From: Halopseudomonas sabulinigri
Lineage (GTDB): Bacteria > Pseudomonadota > Gammaproteobacteria > Pseudomonadales > Pseudomonadaceae
DNA: 64,000 nt
Direction of reading: 5' to 3'
NCBI RefSeq assembly: GCF_900105255.1
Contig: NZ_LT629763.1
Location: 930,001 to 994,000, forward strand
The translations under genes were made by a program, and so were the position numbers. Below are positions 54,712 to 64,000 of this stretch, piece by piece; positions within the stretch are counted from its first letter, which is position 1; every line of letters starts with the position of its first letter. The notes beneath the pieces are model-generated. The model worked only from the letters and a program-made list of their open reading frames with translations. It had not been told where the DNA came from and made no database searches.

Positions 54712-56610
54712 TCAGAAACGTTCAATCTCGGCGTCAGTGCGCAATTGCTCCTGCGCAGCGCTGAAATCCTGCTGACCAGACTGACCGGCGATGAACTGCT
54801 GATACTGTGAACCGGCACCGTCCTCCGCCTGCACATCCTCTGCGGTCGCTACGCCACGTAGCGCCACCAACCAGTACCCACCAGCGGGCTGCTTGATACG
54901 CGCAAACACCGGTTGCTCTGCGGTCGGCTTGGGCAAGCCAAACACGTTACGCAACAGGGGCGTGGGGATTTCGCTGGAAGAGCGCCCTACCGCTTCATAT
55001 TGTTGCCATTCGGCTTCCTGCTGCTCGGCAACCGCTTCGACGGACAGGTCACCCGACCTCAGGCTGGCGATGAATTGATCGGCCTGCTCCGCCGCAGCCT
55101 GCTCGGCCTTGTCGTAGGCGATCAGCTCACTGATCTCCTGCTTGACGTCGTCCAGCGGGCGCTGCTCCGGTTTCATATGCTGTTTTACCCGCACCACCGC
55201 CACAGTATCGGCATCCAGCTCGATCAACTCACTGTTGTAGCCGTTCTTCAGCACGTCGTCACTGAAGGCAGCATTCATCACCTTGGGATTGCTCGCCAGA
55301 CCTTCACCACCCAAACGCTCTACCGGGCCGAGGGTTTCGATCTTCAGGTCAAGTGCCGCGGCCGGCTCAGCCAGGTCAGACGCTTCGTGTGCCAGATTCG
55401 CCAACTCCTGCGACGCATCAACAAACTCGCGTTCGACCTGCTCCGACTTCAACTCCTGTACCAACTGTTCGCGCATTGATTCCAGCGTGGGGACTTCTGG
55501 CGCCTTGAGGTCGGTCAGTTTGATCAGGTGATAACCGTAGCTGGTACGCAACGGAGCAGACACTTCGCCCTGTTGCAGAGCAAAGAGCGCGTCATCGAAG
55601 GATTGATCAAAACTCCCTTTGATCACATAGCCCAGATCACCGCCCTCACGCGCACTGCCGCTATCGTCGGAGACGTCAGCAGCAACTGCGGCAAAGTCCT
55701 CGCCTGCGCTGATGCGCTCGGCGGCGGCCTCGATACGCGCCTTGGCGTCGGCGTCATCCGCCTCGTCAGGCACTTCGACCAGGATATGCGATGCGCGGCG
55801 TTGTTCTGCCAGATTGCCGATCTCACGCTGGTACAGCTCGTTCACGGCGTCTTCGCTAACATCAACCCGGTCAAAGAAGTCAGCCCGCGACAGCGTCAGC
55901 GTATCCAGTACTACCTGCTCAGGCGTCATGAACTGCTGCGCGTTACTGGCGTAGTATTGTTCGATTTCCTCATCCGACACAGCCACGCTGGAAGCGTCAC
56001 CCACCGGCACATCGATCACCGAAAAATCACGCGTCTGGTTTTCCAGGTCAGCCAGTTGCTTGCGCTCGGCAGGCGTGGCGAAGGCCGTTGCTTCATAGCC
56101 GTTGCGGTACTGAGTGATCAGCAACTGCTGACGCACCAGATCACGGAACGCCAAACGTGAGGGCATGCCCATATTGCGGATGACGATATCGAAACGGTCG
56201 CTGTCGAACTTGCCGTCAACCTGGAAGTCCGGCGTAGACAGAATCAATTGATCGATCATCTGGTCGGACACATCAAAGCCAGCTTCTTCAGCGCCCTGGA
56301 TCAATACCGCCCGCTCAATCAGACCATCCAGCACACTGGTGCGCAGGAAGCGCTCATCAATCATGCTGGGATCAAAGTTGTTGTTGCCCATCTGCTGCAA
56401 TTGCTGAATCAATTGACGGCGTTGCAAGGCGACGGCCTGTTCCAGCTCCAGCTTGGAGACCACTTCTCCGTTTACCTCAGCAGCCTTCTCAGCGTCGCTG
56501 GAGAAACGACTGATCGACTCCCAGCCCGTCAACGCGAAAATCAGCACAATGACGCCGACGATCACCTTAGCGACCCAGCTTTGCGCATTGTCCCTCATGT
56601 TTTGCAGCAT
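54712..56610 (-). CDS. ppiD: Periplasmic folding chaperone PpiD (SurA/PpiC type)
   Basis: About 632 residues, anchored in the inner membrane by one helix (~16-33) with a large periplasmic part that assists newly exported proteins. Residues ~35-170 form the SurA-like N-terminal chaperone region. A parvulin-type PpiC domain spans ~265-360 (RRASHILVEVPDE, REGGDLGYVIKGSFDQSF, TSYGYHLIKLTD). A C-terminal chaperone segment follows. The starts at 56613 and 56610 are adjacent ATGs; homologues begin MLQN, so the second is chosen. Last gene of the tig-clp-lon-hupB block. Confidence 0.93.
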   Translation of the reverse strand: MLQNMRDNAQSWVAKVIVGVIVLIFALTGWESISRFSSDAEKAAEVNGEVVSKLELEQAVALQRRQLIQQLQQMGNNNFDPSMIDERFLRTSVLDGLIERAVLIQGAEEAGFDVSDQMIDQLILSTPDFQVDGKFDSDRFDIVIRNMGMPSRLAFRDLVRQQLLITQYRNGYEATAFATPAERKQLADLENQTRDFSVIDVPVGDASSVAVSDEEIEQYYASNAQQFMTPEQVVLDTLTLSRADFFDRVDVSEDAVNELYQREIGNLAEQRRASHILVEVPDEADDADAKARIEAAAERISAGEDFAAVAADVSDDSGSAREGGDLGYVIKGSFDQSFDDALFALQQGEVSAPLRTSYGYHLIKLTDLKAPEVPTLESMREQLVQELKSEQVEREFVDASQELANLAHEASDLAEPAAALDLKIETLGPVERLGGEGLASNPKVMNAAFSDDVLKNGYNSELIELDADTVAVVRVKQHMKPEQRPLDDVKQEISELIAYDKAEQAAAEQADQFIASLRSGDLSVEAVAEQQEAEWQQYEAVGRSSSEIPTPLLRNVFGLPKPTAEQPVFARIKQPAGGYWLVALRGVATAEDVQAEDGAGSQYQQFIAGQSGQQDFSAAQEQLRTDAEIERF

Positions 56611-56695
56611 CATGCCCCCGAATTCTGTTTAACCTGTGCGCTCAGCATCAGGTCTTTGCCGCTCAAACCTTGAGTGGCCTTTCTCGCTTTCCAAC

Positions 56696-56725
56696 AAAAA
56701 AGGCGCATCCGGTAGATGCGCCTTT
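56696..56725 (-). terminator. Rho-independent terminator of hupB
   Basis: An 11-base stem AAAGGCGCATC/GATGCGCCTTT, loop CGGTA. Six Ts follow on the minus strand. It is about 120 bases after hupB and upstream of ppiD, separating the two transcripts. Confidence 0.88.
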
Positions 56726-56845
56726 CTGGTAACTGACGGAGTCATCTGTGTGACGTTATCGGCCTGATGGCCTGTGCGTCCTGATGACCCCGTAGCATGC
56801 CTTGGCCCTGGGGAGTCGGCATGTCACATCAGATCAGGGACGCAA

Positions 56846-57118
56846 TTAGTTCACAGCGTCCTTGAGTGCCTTACCTGCTTTGAAACCAGGAATCTTGGCA
56901 GCGCTGATTTCAATCGGCTGACCAGTCTGCGGGTTACGGCCGGTGCGTGCAGCACGCTCCTTAACAGCGAATGTACCAAATCCTACCAATACAACCGAAT
57001 CACCATCCTTCAGCGCACCAGTAACGGACTCAATGACGGCGTCCAGAGCACGACCGGCAGCAGCTTTAGGAATATCGGCGGATGCGGCGATAGCATCAAT
57101 CAGTTCAGACTTGTTCAC
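56846..57118 (-). CDS. hupB: DNA-binding protein HU-beta
   Basis: A 90-residue nucleoid protein with the HU/IHF fold: [21 protein letters not shown], the beta-arm region [22 protein letters not shown] with the intercalating Pro, and C-terminal [14 protein letters not shown]. Full length and highly conserved. Located between lon and ppiD, its usual place in gammaproteobacteria. Its own promoter is visible upstream. Confidence 0.97.
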   Translation of the reverse strand: MNKSELIDAIAASADIPKAAAGRALDAVIESVTGALKDGDSVVLVGFGTFAVKERAARTGRNPQTGQPIEISAAKIPGFKAGKALKDAVN

Positions 57119-57222
57119 TCTAAGTCCCCTTATTTAATTCAATGAATTGTTAGTCATTATGTAAGCTTGTGGTCTTAGCAAAGCTGTGGCCAGTCAGCAT
57201 ACCTGCTTAGGTCGAAGCACGC

Positions 57223-57252
57223 TTTATAGCAAGCGGTCAAAAACCGTGTCAA
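57223..57252 (-). promoter_or_regulatory. Sigma70 promoter of hupB
   Basis: TTGACA, 18-base spacer, TATAAA on the minus strand. Near-consensus in both hexamers. It gives a leader of ~100 bases before hupB. Confidence 0.7.
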
Positions 57253-57332
57253 GGAATGCCTGAGGTAATCCGGGACCGGTTAGCAAAACGCTTTCACACT
57301 GGACGCGCTTCACTCACCGGACCCTAATCGCC

Positions 57333-59732
57333 TCAGTGAGTACTGATGCGTCCTTTCTCATCAGTCTCGCGATTGTCATCCTTTGCAACCATCTCTTCAA
57401 CCCCTTCTTTCAAGGGCTCCGGCATGTATTGCAGCGCAATCTGCAACACCTCGTCAATCCATTTCACAGGTTTGACGTCAATATCCTGTTTGATCCGGTC
57501 AGGAATTTCCTTCAGATCACGCACGTTGTCGTGCGGGATGATGACGGTTTTGATCCCGCCACGGTGTGCCGCCAGCAGCTTCTCTTTCAGGCCGCCAATC
57601 GGCAATACCTGGCCACGCAGGGTGATCTCACCGGTCATGGCGACATCGGCTCGCACCGGAATTTTGGTCAGCGATGACACCAGTGCAGTACACATGCCAA
57701 TACCCGCACTGGGGCCATCCTTGGGCGTCGCGCCTTCCGGCACGTGAATGTGTATGTCATTGTTTTCATGGAAGTCTGCCTTGATCCCAAGGCTGGCTGC
57801 ACGACTGCGAACCACGGTCAGCGCGGCGCTGATCGACTCCTGCATGACATCACCCAGCGAGCCGGTCTTGATCTGCCGTCCCTTGCCTGGCACCACTACA
57901 GCTTCCAGGCTCAGCAACTCGCCGCCAACCTGGGTCCAGGCCAGTCCGGTTACCTGCCCTACCTGGTCGGCCTCTTCCGCCAGACCGTACTTGAACTTGC
58001 GTACTCCCAGGTAATGCTCAAGCATGGTTTCATCCAGGGCCACGGGCTTGGGCTTTCGCTCCCCAGCCTGCTCCTTCACCACCTTGCGGCAGACTTTGGC
58101 GATCTGACGCTCCAGCCCGCGCACACCGGCTTCGCGGGTGTAATAACGCACCAGGTCCCGCAGCGACGCTTCACTGAAGGTCAGCTCATCCTTTTTCAAG
58201 CCGTTATTCTTGACCTGCTTGGGCACCAGATAACGCTGCGCGATGTTGATTTTCTCGTCTTCGGTGTAACCCGGAATACGGATGATTTCCATGCGATCGA
58301 GCAGCGGTGCCGGAATGTTCATCGAGTTGGAGGTACAGATGAACATCACATCCGAGAGATCGTAATCCACCTCCAGGTAGTGATCGTTGAAGGCGTGATT
58401 CTGCTCTGGGTCAAGAACCTCAAGCAGCGCGGAAGACGGATCGCCGCGCATGTCCTGCCCCATCTTGTCGATCTCATCGAGCAGAAACAGCGGGTTCTTG
58501 ACGCCGGCCTTGGTCATTTTCTGAATCAATTTACCGGGCAACGAGCCAATGTAGGTGCGCCGATGACCGCGGATTTCTGCCTCATCACGTACGCCGCCCA
58601 GCGCCATACGCACAAACTCGCGATTGGTTGCTCTCGCAAGGGATTCACCCAGCGAGGTCTTGCCCACACCGGGAGGCCCAACCAGACAGAGCACAGGGCC
58701 CTTCAGCTTGCGCACACGCTTCTGTACGGCAAGGTACTCAAGGATACGCTCCTTGACCTCCTCCAGGCCGTAGTGGTCTGCCTCAAGCACTTTCTCGGCA
58801 CGTTGAATGTCATGACGCACCTTGCTGGATTTCTTCCAGGGCACGGCAGTCAACCAGTCGATATAGGAGCGCACTACAGTCGCTTCTGCGGACATCGGCG
58901 ACATCATTTTCAGTTTGTTGAACTCGGCATTGGCTTTGCTCAGCGCCTCTTCCGATAAGCCCGCGTCATCGATCTTCTTGCGCAGGTCGTCAAACTCGCT
59001 GTGCCCTTCATCCAGGTTACCCATTTCCTTCTGGATGGCTTTCATCTGTTCGTTCAGATAGTACTCGCGCTGGCTGCGCTCCATCTGCTTCTTGACCCGA
59101 CCGCGGATGCGCTTCTCGACCTGCAGCAGATCAATTTCGCCATCCAGCACACCCAGCACATGCTCTACCCTCTCACGCAGCGGCAGAATCTCGAGAATCG
59201 CCTGCTTCTCTTCCAGCTTCAACGACAGGTGCGCCGCCATGGTATCGACCAAACGGCCCGGCTGATCAATGCTGGAGAGCGATGAGACCACCTCGGAGGG
59301 GACTTTCTTGCCTAACTGCACAAACTGCTCGAACTGGCTCATCAAGCTGCGGGTGAGAACTTCCGCCTCACGCTCGTCGAGCTCGCTTTCGCTTAGCAGC
59401 TCCACCTCGGCACTCTGGTAACCCTCAACCTCGTCGAGGGAGTCGATGCGTGCGCGCTGCTCACCCTCCACCAGCACCTTGACGGTGCCGTCAGGCAACT
59501 TCAGTAACTGCAGGATGGTGGCGACGGTGCCCATGTCGTAAAGCCCGTCGCGCGCAGGATCATCCTCAGCCGGGTCGCACTGGGCTATCAGCAATACCTG
59601 CTTGCCGCCTGACATTGCCTGCTCGAGCGCCTGAATGGATTTGTCACGCCCGACAAACAGCGGGATGACCATATGGGGATACACCACCACATCGCGTAAT
59701 GGCAGTAGCGGGAATTCGCTAAGAGTCGTCAT
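57333..59732 (-). CDS. lon: ATP-dependent protease Lon
   Basis: A 799-residue cytoplasmic AAA+ serine protease that degrades damaged and regulatory proteins. The N-terminal substrate domain starts [20 protein letters not shown]. Walker A GPPGVGKT is near residue 354, Walker B in [12 protein letters not shown], and the catalytic Ser in DGPSAGIGM near 675, with the partner Lys in [13 protein letters not shown]. Length and motifs are normal. A sigma32-type promoter lies upstream. Confidence 0.97.
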   Translation of the reverse strand: MTTLSEFPLLPLRDVVVYPHMVIPLFVGRDKSIQALEQAMSGGKQVLLIAQCDPAEDDPARDGLYDMGTVATILQLLKLPDGTVKVLVEGEQRARIDSLDEVEGYQSAEVELLSESELDEREAEVLTRSLMSQFEQFVQLGKKVPSEVVSSLSSIDQPGRLVDTMAAHLSLKLEEKQAILEILPLRERVEHVLGVLDGEIDLLQVEKRIRGRVKKQMERSQREYYLNEQMKAIQKEMGNLDEGHSEFDDLRKKIDDAGLSEEALSKANAEFNKLKMMSPMSAEATVVRSYIDWLTAVPWKKSSKVRHDIQRAEKVLEADHYGLEEVKERILEYLAVQKRVRKLKGPVLCLVGPPGVGKTSLGESLARATNREFVRMALGGVRDEAEIRGHRRTYIGSLPGKLIQKMTKAGVKNPLFLLDEIDKMGQDMRGDPSSALLEVLDPEQNHAFNDHYLEVDYDLSDVMFICTSNSMNIPAPLLDRMEIIRIPGYTEDEKINIAQRYLVPKQVKNNGLKKDELTFSEASLRDLVRYYTREAGVRGLERQIAKVCRKVVKEQAGERKPKPVALDETMLEHYLGVRKFKYGLAEEADQVGQVTGLAWTQVGGELLSLEAVVVPGKGRQIKTGSLGDVMQESISAALTVVRSRAASLGIKADFHENNDIHIHVPEGATPKDGPSAGIGMCTALVSSLTKIPVRADVAMTGEITLRGQVLPIGGLKEKLLAAHRGGIKTVIIPHDNVRDLKEIPDRIKQDIDVKPVKWIDEVLQIALQYMPEPLKEGVEEMVAKDDNRETDEKGRISTH

Positions 59733-59801
59733 GGCTGAGGCTCACTCGCTGAGGGGCGCTTGCGTAACACTGCGCCGGAAGAAAAAAAGTCCATGAATTC
59801 A

Positions 59802-59830
59802 AGATGGGGGCTGGGAAACGAAAAAACAAG
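59802..59830 (-). promoter_or_regulatory. Heat-shock (sigma32) promoter of lon
   Basis: CTTGTT (-35), a 15-base spacer and CCCCATCT (-10) on the minus strand, close to the sigma32 consensus CTTGAA/CCCCATNT. It lies 70 bases upstream of the lon ATG. Fits the known heat-shock control of lon. Confidence 0.72.
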
Positions 59831-59880
59831 CGGAAAGACGGTAATAATATTGCCGCATTTTGCCTGCAGCAAAAACGACT

Positions 59881-59901
59881 GCGCCGCCAAAGTGGCGGCG
59901 C
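59881..59901 (-). terminator. Terminator after clpX
   Basis: An eight-base GC stem GCGCCGCC/GGCGGCGC with a five-base loop, 18 bases after the clpX stop. On the minus strand AGTCGTTTTT follows, so the T-run begins a few bases late. Confidence 0.7.
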
Positions 59902-59918
59902 AATCAACAGCTTGCAGA

Positions 59919-61202
59919 TCAATCCTCAGGCATTGCCTTCGGTGGCTGCTCCGGCGTTTCGTAAATCAGCAATGGTTTGGCTTCACCACTGATCACGTTT
60001 TCGTCGATTACCACCTTACTGACATGCTCGGCTGACGGAATCTCATACATGGTTTCCAGCAGCACACTTTCCAAGATCGAGCGCAAACCACGGGCACCGG
60101 TCTTGCGCTCCAGCGCACGGGACGAAATCGCCTTGAGTGCGTCGGTGCGGAACTCCAGCTCTACCCCTTCCATGTCGAACAGACGCGCATATTGTTTGGT
60201 CAGCGCATTCTTCGGCTCGGTCAGAATCTGGATCAAGGCTTCTTCATCCAGTTCGTTAAGAGTCGCAATAACCGGTAGACGACCAACAAATTCCGGAATC
60301 AGGCCGAACCGCACCAGATCATCCGGCTCGACGTCCTTCAAGGTGTCACCTACCTTCTTGCCGCCGTCCTTGCTGCGCACGGTGGCGTTGAAGCCAATGC
60401 CGCTGCGCTCGGAACGGTCACGGATAACCTTCTCAAGCCCAGCAAAAGCGCCGCCACAGATGAACAGGATATTGCGCGTATCCACCTGCAGAAATTCCTG
60501 CTGCGGATGCTTGCGACCACCCTGCGGCGGTACCGAGGCAACGGTACCCTCGATCAATTTCAACAGCGCCTGCTGCACGCCCTCACCCGATACGTCGCGG
60601 GTAATTGAGGGGTTGTCCGACTTGCGCGAGATTTTGTCGATCTCGTCGATATAGACAATACCCATCTGGGCCTTCTCTACATCGTAGTCGCACTTCTGCA
60701 GCAACTTCTGAATAATGTTTTCTACGTCTTCACCTACATAACCCGCTTCAGTAAGCGTGGTTGCGTCGGCGATGGTAAAAGGCACATTGAGCAGGCGTGC
60801 CAGGGTTTCTGCAAGAAGAGTCTTGCCCGAACCGGTAGGGCCGATCAGCAGGATGTTGCTCTTGCCCAGCTCGACTTCATCTTTACCCTGACGCTGATTC
60901 AACCGTTTGTAGTGGTTGTACACCGCCACAGACAACACTTTCTTGGCGCGCTGCTGACCAATGACGTACTGATCCAGAATGGAACAGATTTCCACCGGCG
61001 TCGGCAGCTTCTGATTGCTGTTCTCAGCCTGACTTTCCTGAACTTCTTCGCGAATGATGTCGTTGCACAGATCAACGCACTCATCGCAGATAAACACGGA
61101 GGGGCCGGCAATCAGCTTGCGCACTTCATGCTGGCTCTTGCCGCAGAAGGAGCAATACAGCAGCTTGCCGTTGTCGTCACCCTTCCCAGTCATATCGGTC
61201 AT
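59919..61202 (-). CDS. clpX: ATP-dependent Clp protease ATP-binding subunit ClpX
   Basis: A 427-residue AAA+ unfoldase that feeds substrates to ClpP. The N-terminal zinc-binding domain has C17-x2-C20 and C39-x2-C42. Walker A GPTGSGKT is at 121-128, Walker B VYIDEIDK near 185, and the pore and sensor motifs follow. The IGF-type loop that docks on ClpP is present as SGIGFNATV. It lies 173 bases downstream of clpP, with a hairpin between. Confidence 0.97.
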   Translation of the reverse strand: MTDMTGKGDDNGKLLYCSFCGKSQHEVRKLIAGPSVFICDECVDLCNDIIREEVQESQAENSNQKLPTPVEICSILDQYVIGQQRAKKVLSVAVYNHYKRLNQRQGKDEVELGKSNILLIGPTGSGKTLLAETLARLLNVPFTIADATTLTEAGYVGEDVENIIQKLLQKCDYDVEKAQMGIVYIDEIDKISRKSDNPSITRDVSGEGVQQALLKLIEGTVASVPPQGGRKHPQQEFLQVDTRNILFICGGAFAGLEKVIRDRSERSGIGFNATVRSKDGGKKVGDTLKDVEPDDLVRFGLIPEFVGRLPVIATLNELDEEALIQILTEPKNALTKQYARLFDMEGVELEFRTDALKAISSRALERKTGARGLRSILESVLLETMYEIPSAEHVSKVVIDENVISGEAKPLLIYETPEQPPKAMPED

Positions 61203-61301
61203 CGAAAACCCCTACTCTTGAATCGCTCTTGAATATAAAGATGGGGGCAATGTGCCCACATTGCAAGTGCGACCCGATCAACATGCACCAGACAAACCCC
61301 A

Positions 61302-61333
61302 CTGCTGACCACGCGCTTGCGCGTGGTCAGCAG
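61302..61333 (-). terminator. Long hairpin between clpP and clpX
   Basis: Perfect 13-base arms CTGCTGACCACGC/GCGTGGTCAGCAG with a six-base loop, 43 bases after clpP. No T-run follows on the minus strand. It may attenuate or process the clpP-clpX transcript rather than end it. Confidence 0.55.
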
Positions 61334-61375
61334 CATCATCAGCTGATTCGGGGGTTGTTGGCGTGAAACAAATAG

Positions 61376-62017
61376 TTACTCAGCGCTTGGACGCGATTCG
61401 AGCATCTGGTCGATCAGACCGTACTCTACCGCCTCGGAGCCACTCATGAAGCGGTCACGATCGGTATCACGCTCAATCACATCAAGCGGCTGCCCCGTGT
61501 GGTCAGCCAGCACCTTGTTCAGACGCTCACGGATGAACAGGATCTCGCGCGCATGAATCTCGATATCCGAGGCTTGACCCTGAAAGCCGCCCAGCGGCTG
61601 GTGGATCATCATCCGCGCATGCGGCAGGCAATAGCGTTTGCCCGGCGCACCGCCAGCCAGCAACAGAGCACCCATGCTGCAAGCCTGGCCAATACACAAA
61701 GTGCTGACGTTGGGCTTGATGAACTGCATGGTGTCGTAGATCGCCATGCCCGCGGTGACAGAGCCGCCAGGCGAGTTGATATACAGGTGAATATCCTTGT
61801 CCGGGTTCTCCGACTCAAGGAACAGCAGCTGCGCGACAACCAGATTGGCCATGTAGTCTTCTACCTGACCCACCAGGAAGATGACCCGCTCTTTCAACAG
61901 CCGGGAATAGATGTCGTAGGAGCGCTCACCACGGGCGGATTGTTCGATAACCATTGGTACCAGACCGCCGGCGGCCTGCACGTCCGGTGGAAACTGCGTA
62001 AAGCTGTTATGGGTCAT
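61376..62017 (-). CDS. clpP: ATP-dependent Clp protease proteolytic subunit ClpP
   Basis: A 213-residue serine protease that forms the 14-subunit chamber for ClpX. Catalytic Ser114 is in [10 protein letters not shown], His139 in MMIHQPLGG, and the Asp in the ERDTDRD region near residue 188. The [10 protein letters not shown] loop is at 81-90. Normal length with a short propeptide-like N-terminus. Preceded by the tig terminator, so it probably has its own promoter, which I could not place with confidence. Confidence 0.97.
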   Translation of the reverse strand: MTHNSFTQFPPDVQAAGGLVPMVIEQSARGERSYDIYSRLLKERVIFLVGQVEDYMANLVVAQLLFLESENPDKDIHLYINSPGGSVTAGMAIYDTMQFIKPNVSTLCIGQACSMGALLLAGGAPGKRYCLPHARMMIHQPLGGFQGQASDIEIHAREILFIRERLNKVLADHTGQPLDVIERDTDRDRFMSGSEAVEYGLIDQMLESRPSAE

Positions 62018-62058
62018 GGATTCCTGTCACTCCAAATATGCATGTCGCGAAAACACGA

Positions 62059-62080
62059 GAGCCAGCCCGAAGGCTGGCTC
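62059..62080 (-). terminator. Rho-independent terminator of tig
   Basis: A nine-base stem GAGCCAGCC/GGCTGGCTC with a stable tetraloop (TTCG on the minus strand), 26 bases after the tig stop. TCGTGTTTT follows on the minus strand. Confidence 0.75.
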
Positions 62081-62105
62081 TAGTTAGCGAAAAACGGCAA
62101 CGAGA

Positions 62106-63452
62106 TTACTCGTCTGCGCTGTTCTCTTCCGCTTCGCCGGCTTCAACCTGTGCAGGCTGCGCAGGCTTAACGGCTTCCTCGTAAGCTACCTTCTTGTCGG
62201 TAACCTGCGCCTTCTGCAGCACAGTATCCACCACTTGTTCTTCCAGCACAACCGACTGGATCTCGCCCAGCTGTTGCTCATTCTGGTAGTACCAGTTGAT
62301 TACCTGCTCAGGCTCCTGATAGGCAGCAGCGAGCTCTTCGATCATGGCGCGAACGCGATCGTTGTCGGGCTTGATATCGTTCTGCTTGACCACTTCAGCG
62401 ACAACCAGACCCAGGCTGACGCGACGCTTGGCCTGCTCTTCGAACAACTCAGCCGGCAGCTGGCTAGCCTGGATGTTGGCACCACCAAACTGCTGCACAG
62501 CTTGCTCGCGCAGACGGTCGATTTCGTTGGCAACCAGCGCCTTGGGCACGTCAACGGTGTTGATTTCCAGCAAACCGTCCATGACCTGAGCCTTGACCTT
62601 GGTCTTGATCGCTTGCTTCAGCTCACGCTCCATGTTCTTGCGAACTTCAGCGCGGAAACCTTCGATACCACCCTCGGTAACGCCAAACTGGGCGAAGAAC
62701 TCCTCGTCCAGCGCTGGCAGTGCAGGTTCTGCCACGGCTTGCACGGTTACGTCGAACTCGGCAGCCTTACCGGCCAGATCCAGGTTCTGGTAATCTTCGG
62801 GGAAGGTCACGTTCAGGGTCAGGTTGTCACCCGCCTTGGCGCCAACCAGGCCTTCTTCAAAGCCGGGAATCATGCGACCAGAGCCCAGTACGATGTTGCT
62901 GCCATTGGCAGTACCACCCTGGAACGCTTCGCCATCAACCTTACCGACGAAGTCGATGGTCAGTTGGTCGTCATTCTGCGCCGCGCGCTCAACAGCCTCA
63001 AAGCGGGTGTTCTGCTTGCGCAGGGTTTCCAGCATGGTATCCAGGTCGGCGTCGGTCACTTCGGACTCAAGGCGCTCAACACTGATGCTACCGAAATCAG
63101 CCAGGGCGACTTCAGGGTAAACTTCAAAAGTGGCGATGTATTCGAAGTCCTTGCCCTCTTCCATGCTCTTGGGCTCAACACTCGGCGCACCGGCCGGGTT
63201 CAGCTTTTCCTGCATGATGGCTTCATAAAAGGAAGACTGGATCACTTCACCGATCACTTCCTGATGAGCAGAAGCACCGAAGCGCTTGCGGATGACGCTC
63301 ATCGGCACCTTACCAGGACGGAAACCATCTACACGGGCGCGCTGCGCGGTCTGCTGCAGACGCTTTTTGACCTCGTTTTCAATACGATCGGCAGGAATGC
63401 CAACGGTCATGCGGCGCTCGAGGCCGGAGGTGGTTTCAACCGAAACTTGCAT
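62106..63452 (-). CDS. tig: Trigger factor
   Basis: A ribosome-bound chaperone and peptidyl-prolyl isomerase of ~448 residues. The ribosome-binding signature [17 protein letters not shown] is at ~43-59. An FKBP-type domain follows ([36 protein letters not shown]), then the helical chaperone domain. The last ~25 residues ([21 protein letters not shown]) are a low-complexity acidic tail. ATG 63452 has AGGA about seven bases upstream; an ATG at 63476 adds eight non-homologous residues. Confidence 0.96.
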   Translation of the reverse strand: MQVSVETTSGLERRMTVGIPADRIENEVKKRLQQTAQRARVDGFRPGKVPMSVIRKRFGASAHQEVIGEVIQSSFYEAIMQEKLNPAGAPSVEPKSMEEGKDFEYIATFEVYPEVALADFGSISVERLESEVTDADLDTMLETLRKQNTRFEAVERAAQNDDQLTIDFVGKVDGEAFQGGTANGSNIVLGSGRMIPGFEEGLVGAKAGDNLTLNVTFPEDYQNLDLAGKAAEFDVTVQAVAEPALPALDEEFFAQFGVTEGGIEGFRAEVRKNMERELKQAIKTKVKAQVMDGLLEINTVDVPKALVANEIDRLREQAVQQFGGANIQASQLPAELFEEQAKRRVSLGLVVAEVVKQNDIKPDNDRVRAMIEELAAAYQEPEQVINWYYQNEQQLGEIQSVVLEEQVVDTVLQKAQVTDKKVAYEEAVKPAQPAQVEAGEAEENSADE

Positions 63453-63691
63453 GGAGAGTCCTCGTTGAACGATCAAATTAAATTAGTGATTTAGTAAAAG
63501 CCGGGTAGTCTAATCGCTTAAGCAATAGAAGTCATCACCAGCTTGGCAGGCGAGCAATAACCTGATTCTTATCCAACATGATGGGCCTGCAAAAGCTCTT
63601 CGAACTCGAGGATAGGCATCGGCCGAATGGGGTTCTACCCCGTTACTGCGGACATTTCTGAAAAGAGGCGCAATGTGCCGAAGGAGTGTTC
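63453..63691. other. Region between tig and the IS element
   Basis: 239 bases holding the tig promoter region and the left end of the IS. A GGGG/CCCC mini-hairpin lies near 63630-63642. No confident promoter could be assigned: TTGCTT near 63515-63520 has no well-spaced -10. Confidence 0.5.
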
Positions 63692-63979
63692 ATGACCAAA
63701 CGCAGAAAATACAGCCCCGAATTCAAGCGCGAAGCCATCGCGCTATCTCGCCAACCAGGCACAAGCTGCCGACAGGTAGCTTTGGAAATAGGCGTTAATC
63801 CCAACATGTTGACCCGATGGGTACGTGAAGCGAATGAAGAGCCGAGCAAGGCCTTCAAGGGCTCTGGGGCGGCCCGTGATGAGGAGCTTGCCAACCTGAA
63901 GCGGGAACTGGCGCAGGTAAAAAAGGAGCGCGATTTTTTGCGCGAAGCGGCAGTGTTCTTTGCAAAGGAGTCGTCCTGA
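63692..63979 (+). mobile_element. IS3-family transposase OrfA (left part of an IS element)
   Basis: 95 residues, starting at ATG 63692 with AAGGAG five bases upstream. The helix-turn-helix of IS3-type OrfA is clear: KRRKYSPEFKREAIALSR, QVALEIGVNPNMLTRWVRE. A leucine-zipper-like helix follows (EELANLKRELAQVKKERDFLREAAVFFAKES). Just before the stop the -1 frame opens and reads VLRYQAIQH, as expected for OrfB made by -1 frameshifting. The rest of the element is beyond the window. Its left end is probably within about 60 bases upstream of the ATG, but the terminal repeat cannot be fixed from one end. Confidence 0.88.
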
Positions 63980-64000
63980 GGTATCAGGCGATTCAGCACT

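Noticed and set aside
62235-63494. A 419-codon plus-strand ORF opposite tig
   Set aside because: Antisense shadow of the trigger factor gene, with no recognisable domains.
63573-63650. A short minus-strand reading PIRPMPILEFEELLQAHHV ending in TAA, possible gene remnant
   Set aside because: Only ~25 codons, no start or ribosome site, and no family recognised. It could be the 3' scrap of a transposase or other gene, but chance is as likely.
63643-63999. Minus-strand open frame of 118 codons over the IS orfA
   Set aside because: The plus strand has a clear IS3 OrfA with a ribosome site; the minus reading is Ser/Arg-rich shadow sequence.

Overview
The window is GC-rich bacterial chromosome. 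Gene content, gene order and protein sequences point to a gammaproteobacterium of the Pseudomonadaceae, in the Pseudomonas/Halopseudomonas range. From memory, three blocks match three separate places in the P. aeruginosa chromosome: gdhB-bat-pepN-nadK-fadH, the btuB-cob cluster, and tig-clpP-clpX-lon-hupB-ppiD. No rRNA, prophage or CRISPR array is visible. One tRNA (Asp) and the start of one IS3-family element are present.

Layout. 1-664 (minus): N-terminal part of NAD-glutamate dehydrogenase. 852-7679 (plus): a tightly packed MoxR/Bat operon (MoxR ATPase, DUF58, DUF4381, BatA, a BatB-BatC fusion, BatD). 8035-15275 (minus): two tandem copies of a two-gene module, each a periplasmic YCF48-like beta-propeller followed by an RND/MMPL-family transporter. 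15545-24022: housekeeping genes (pepN, DUF2797, yeaC, rhomboid, phosphoesterase, nadK, DUF1853, a coiled-coil protein). 24259-27503: fadH and an AraC regulator, divergently arranged.

27752-40194 (minus): a vitamin B12 regulon. A sigma70-like promoter places its start site at the 5' edge of a cobalamin riboswitch. Next come the TonB receptor btuB, a BtuM-type inner-membrane B12 transporter, and late cobalamin biosynthesis genes (cobO, cobB, bluB, a BtuF-like protein, cbiB, cobD, cobQ, cobU, cobT, cobC, cobS), nearly all overlapping by 4-8 bases. The threonine-phosphate decarboxylase gene cobD is split by a one-base frameshift in a G run. The unit combines B12/corrinoid uptake with adenosylation, corrin amidation, lower-ligand synthesis and nucleotide-loop assembly. 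The early corrin-ring genes are not in this window.

40258-47399: a NIT-ANTAR antiterminator, DUF5064, tRNA-Asp, DUF2897, DUF2058, a retropepsin-like protein with a very acidic tail, a Cache-type chemoreceptor and an Na+/H+ antiporter. 47586-52852 (minus): one overlapping operon of AI-2E permease, outer-membrane efflux lipoprotein, HlyD adaptor, DUF2955 (FUSC-like) inner-membrane protein and a small K+ channel. 53293-54525: an OprD-type porin. 54712-63452 (minus): the protein quality-control block ppiD, hupB, lon (with a sigma32-type promoter), clpX, clpP and tig. The window closes with an IS3-family orfA inserted just upstream of tig.

Most notable points: the BtuM homologue with recognisable ligand residues, the BtuF-like protein without a signal peptide, the duplicated propeller/RND module, the frameshifted cobD, the BatB protein with a degenerate metal site, and a 26-codon ORF with a nearby hairpin after the cob operon.
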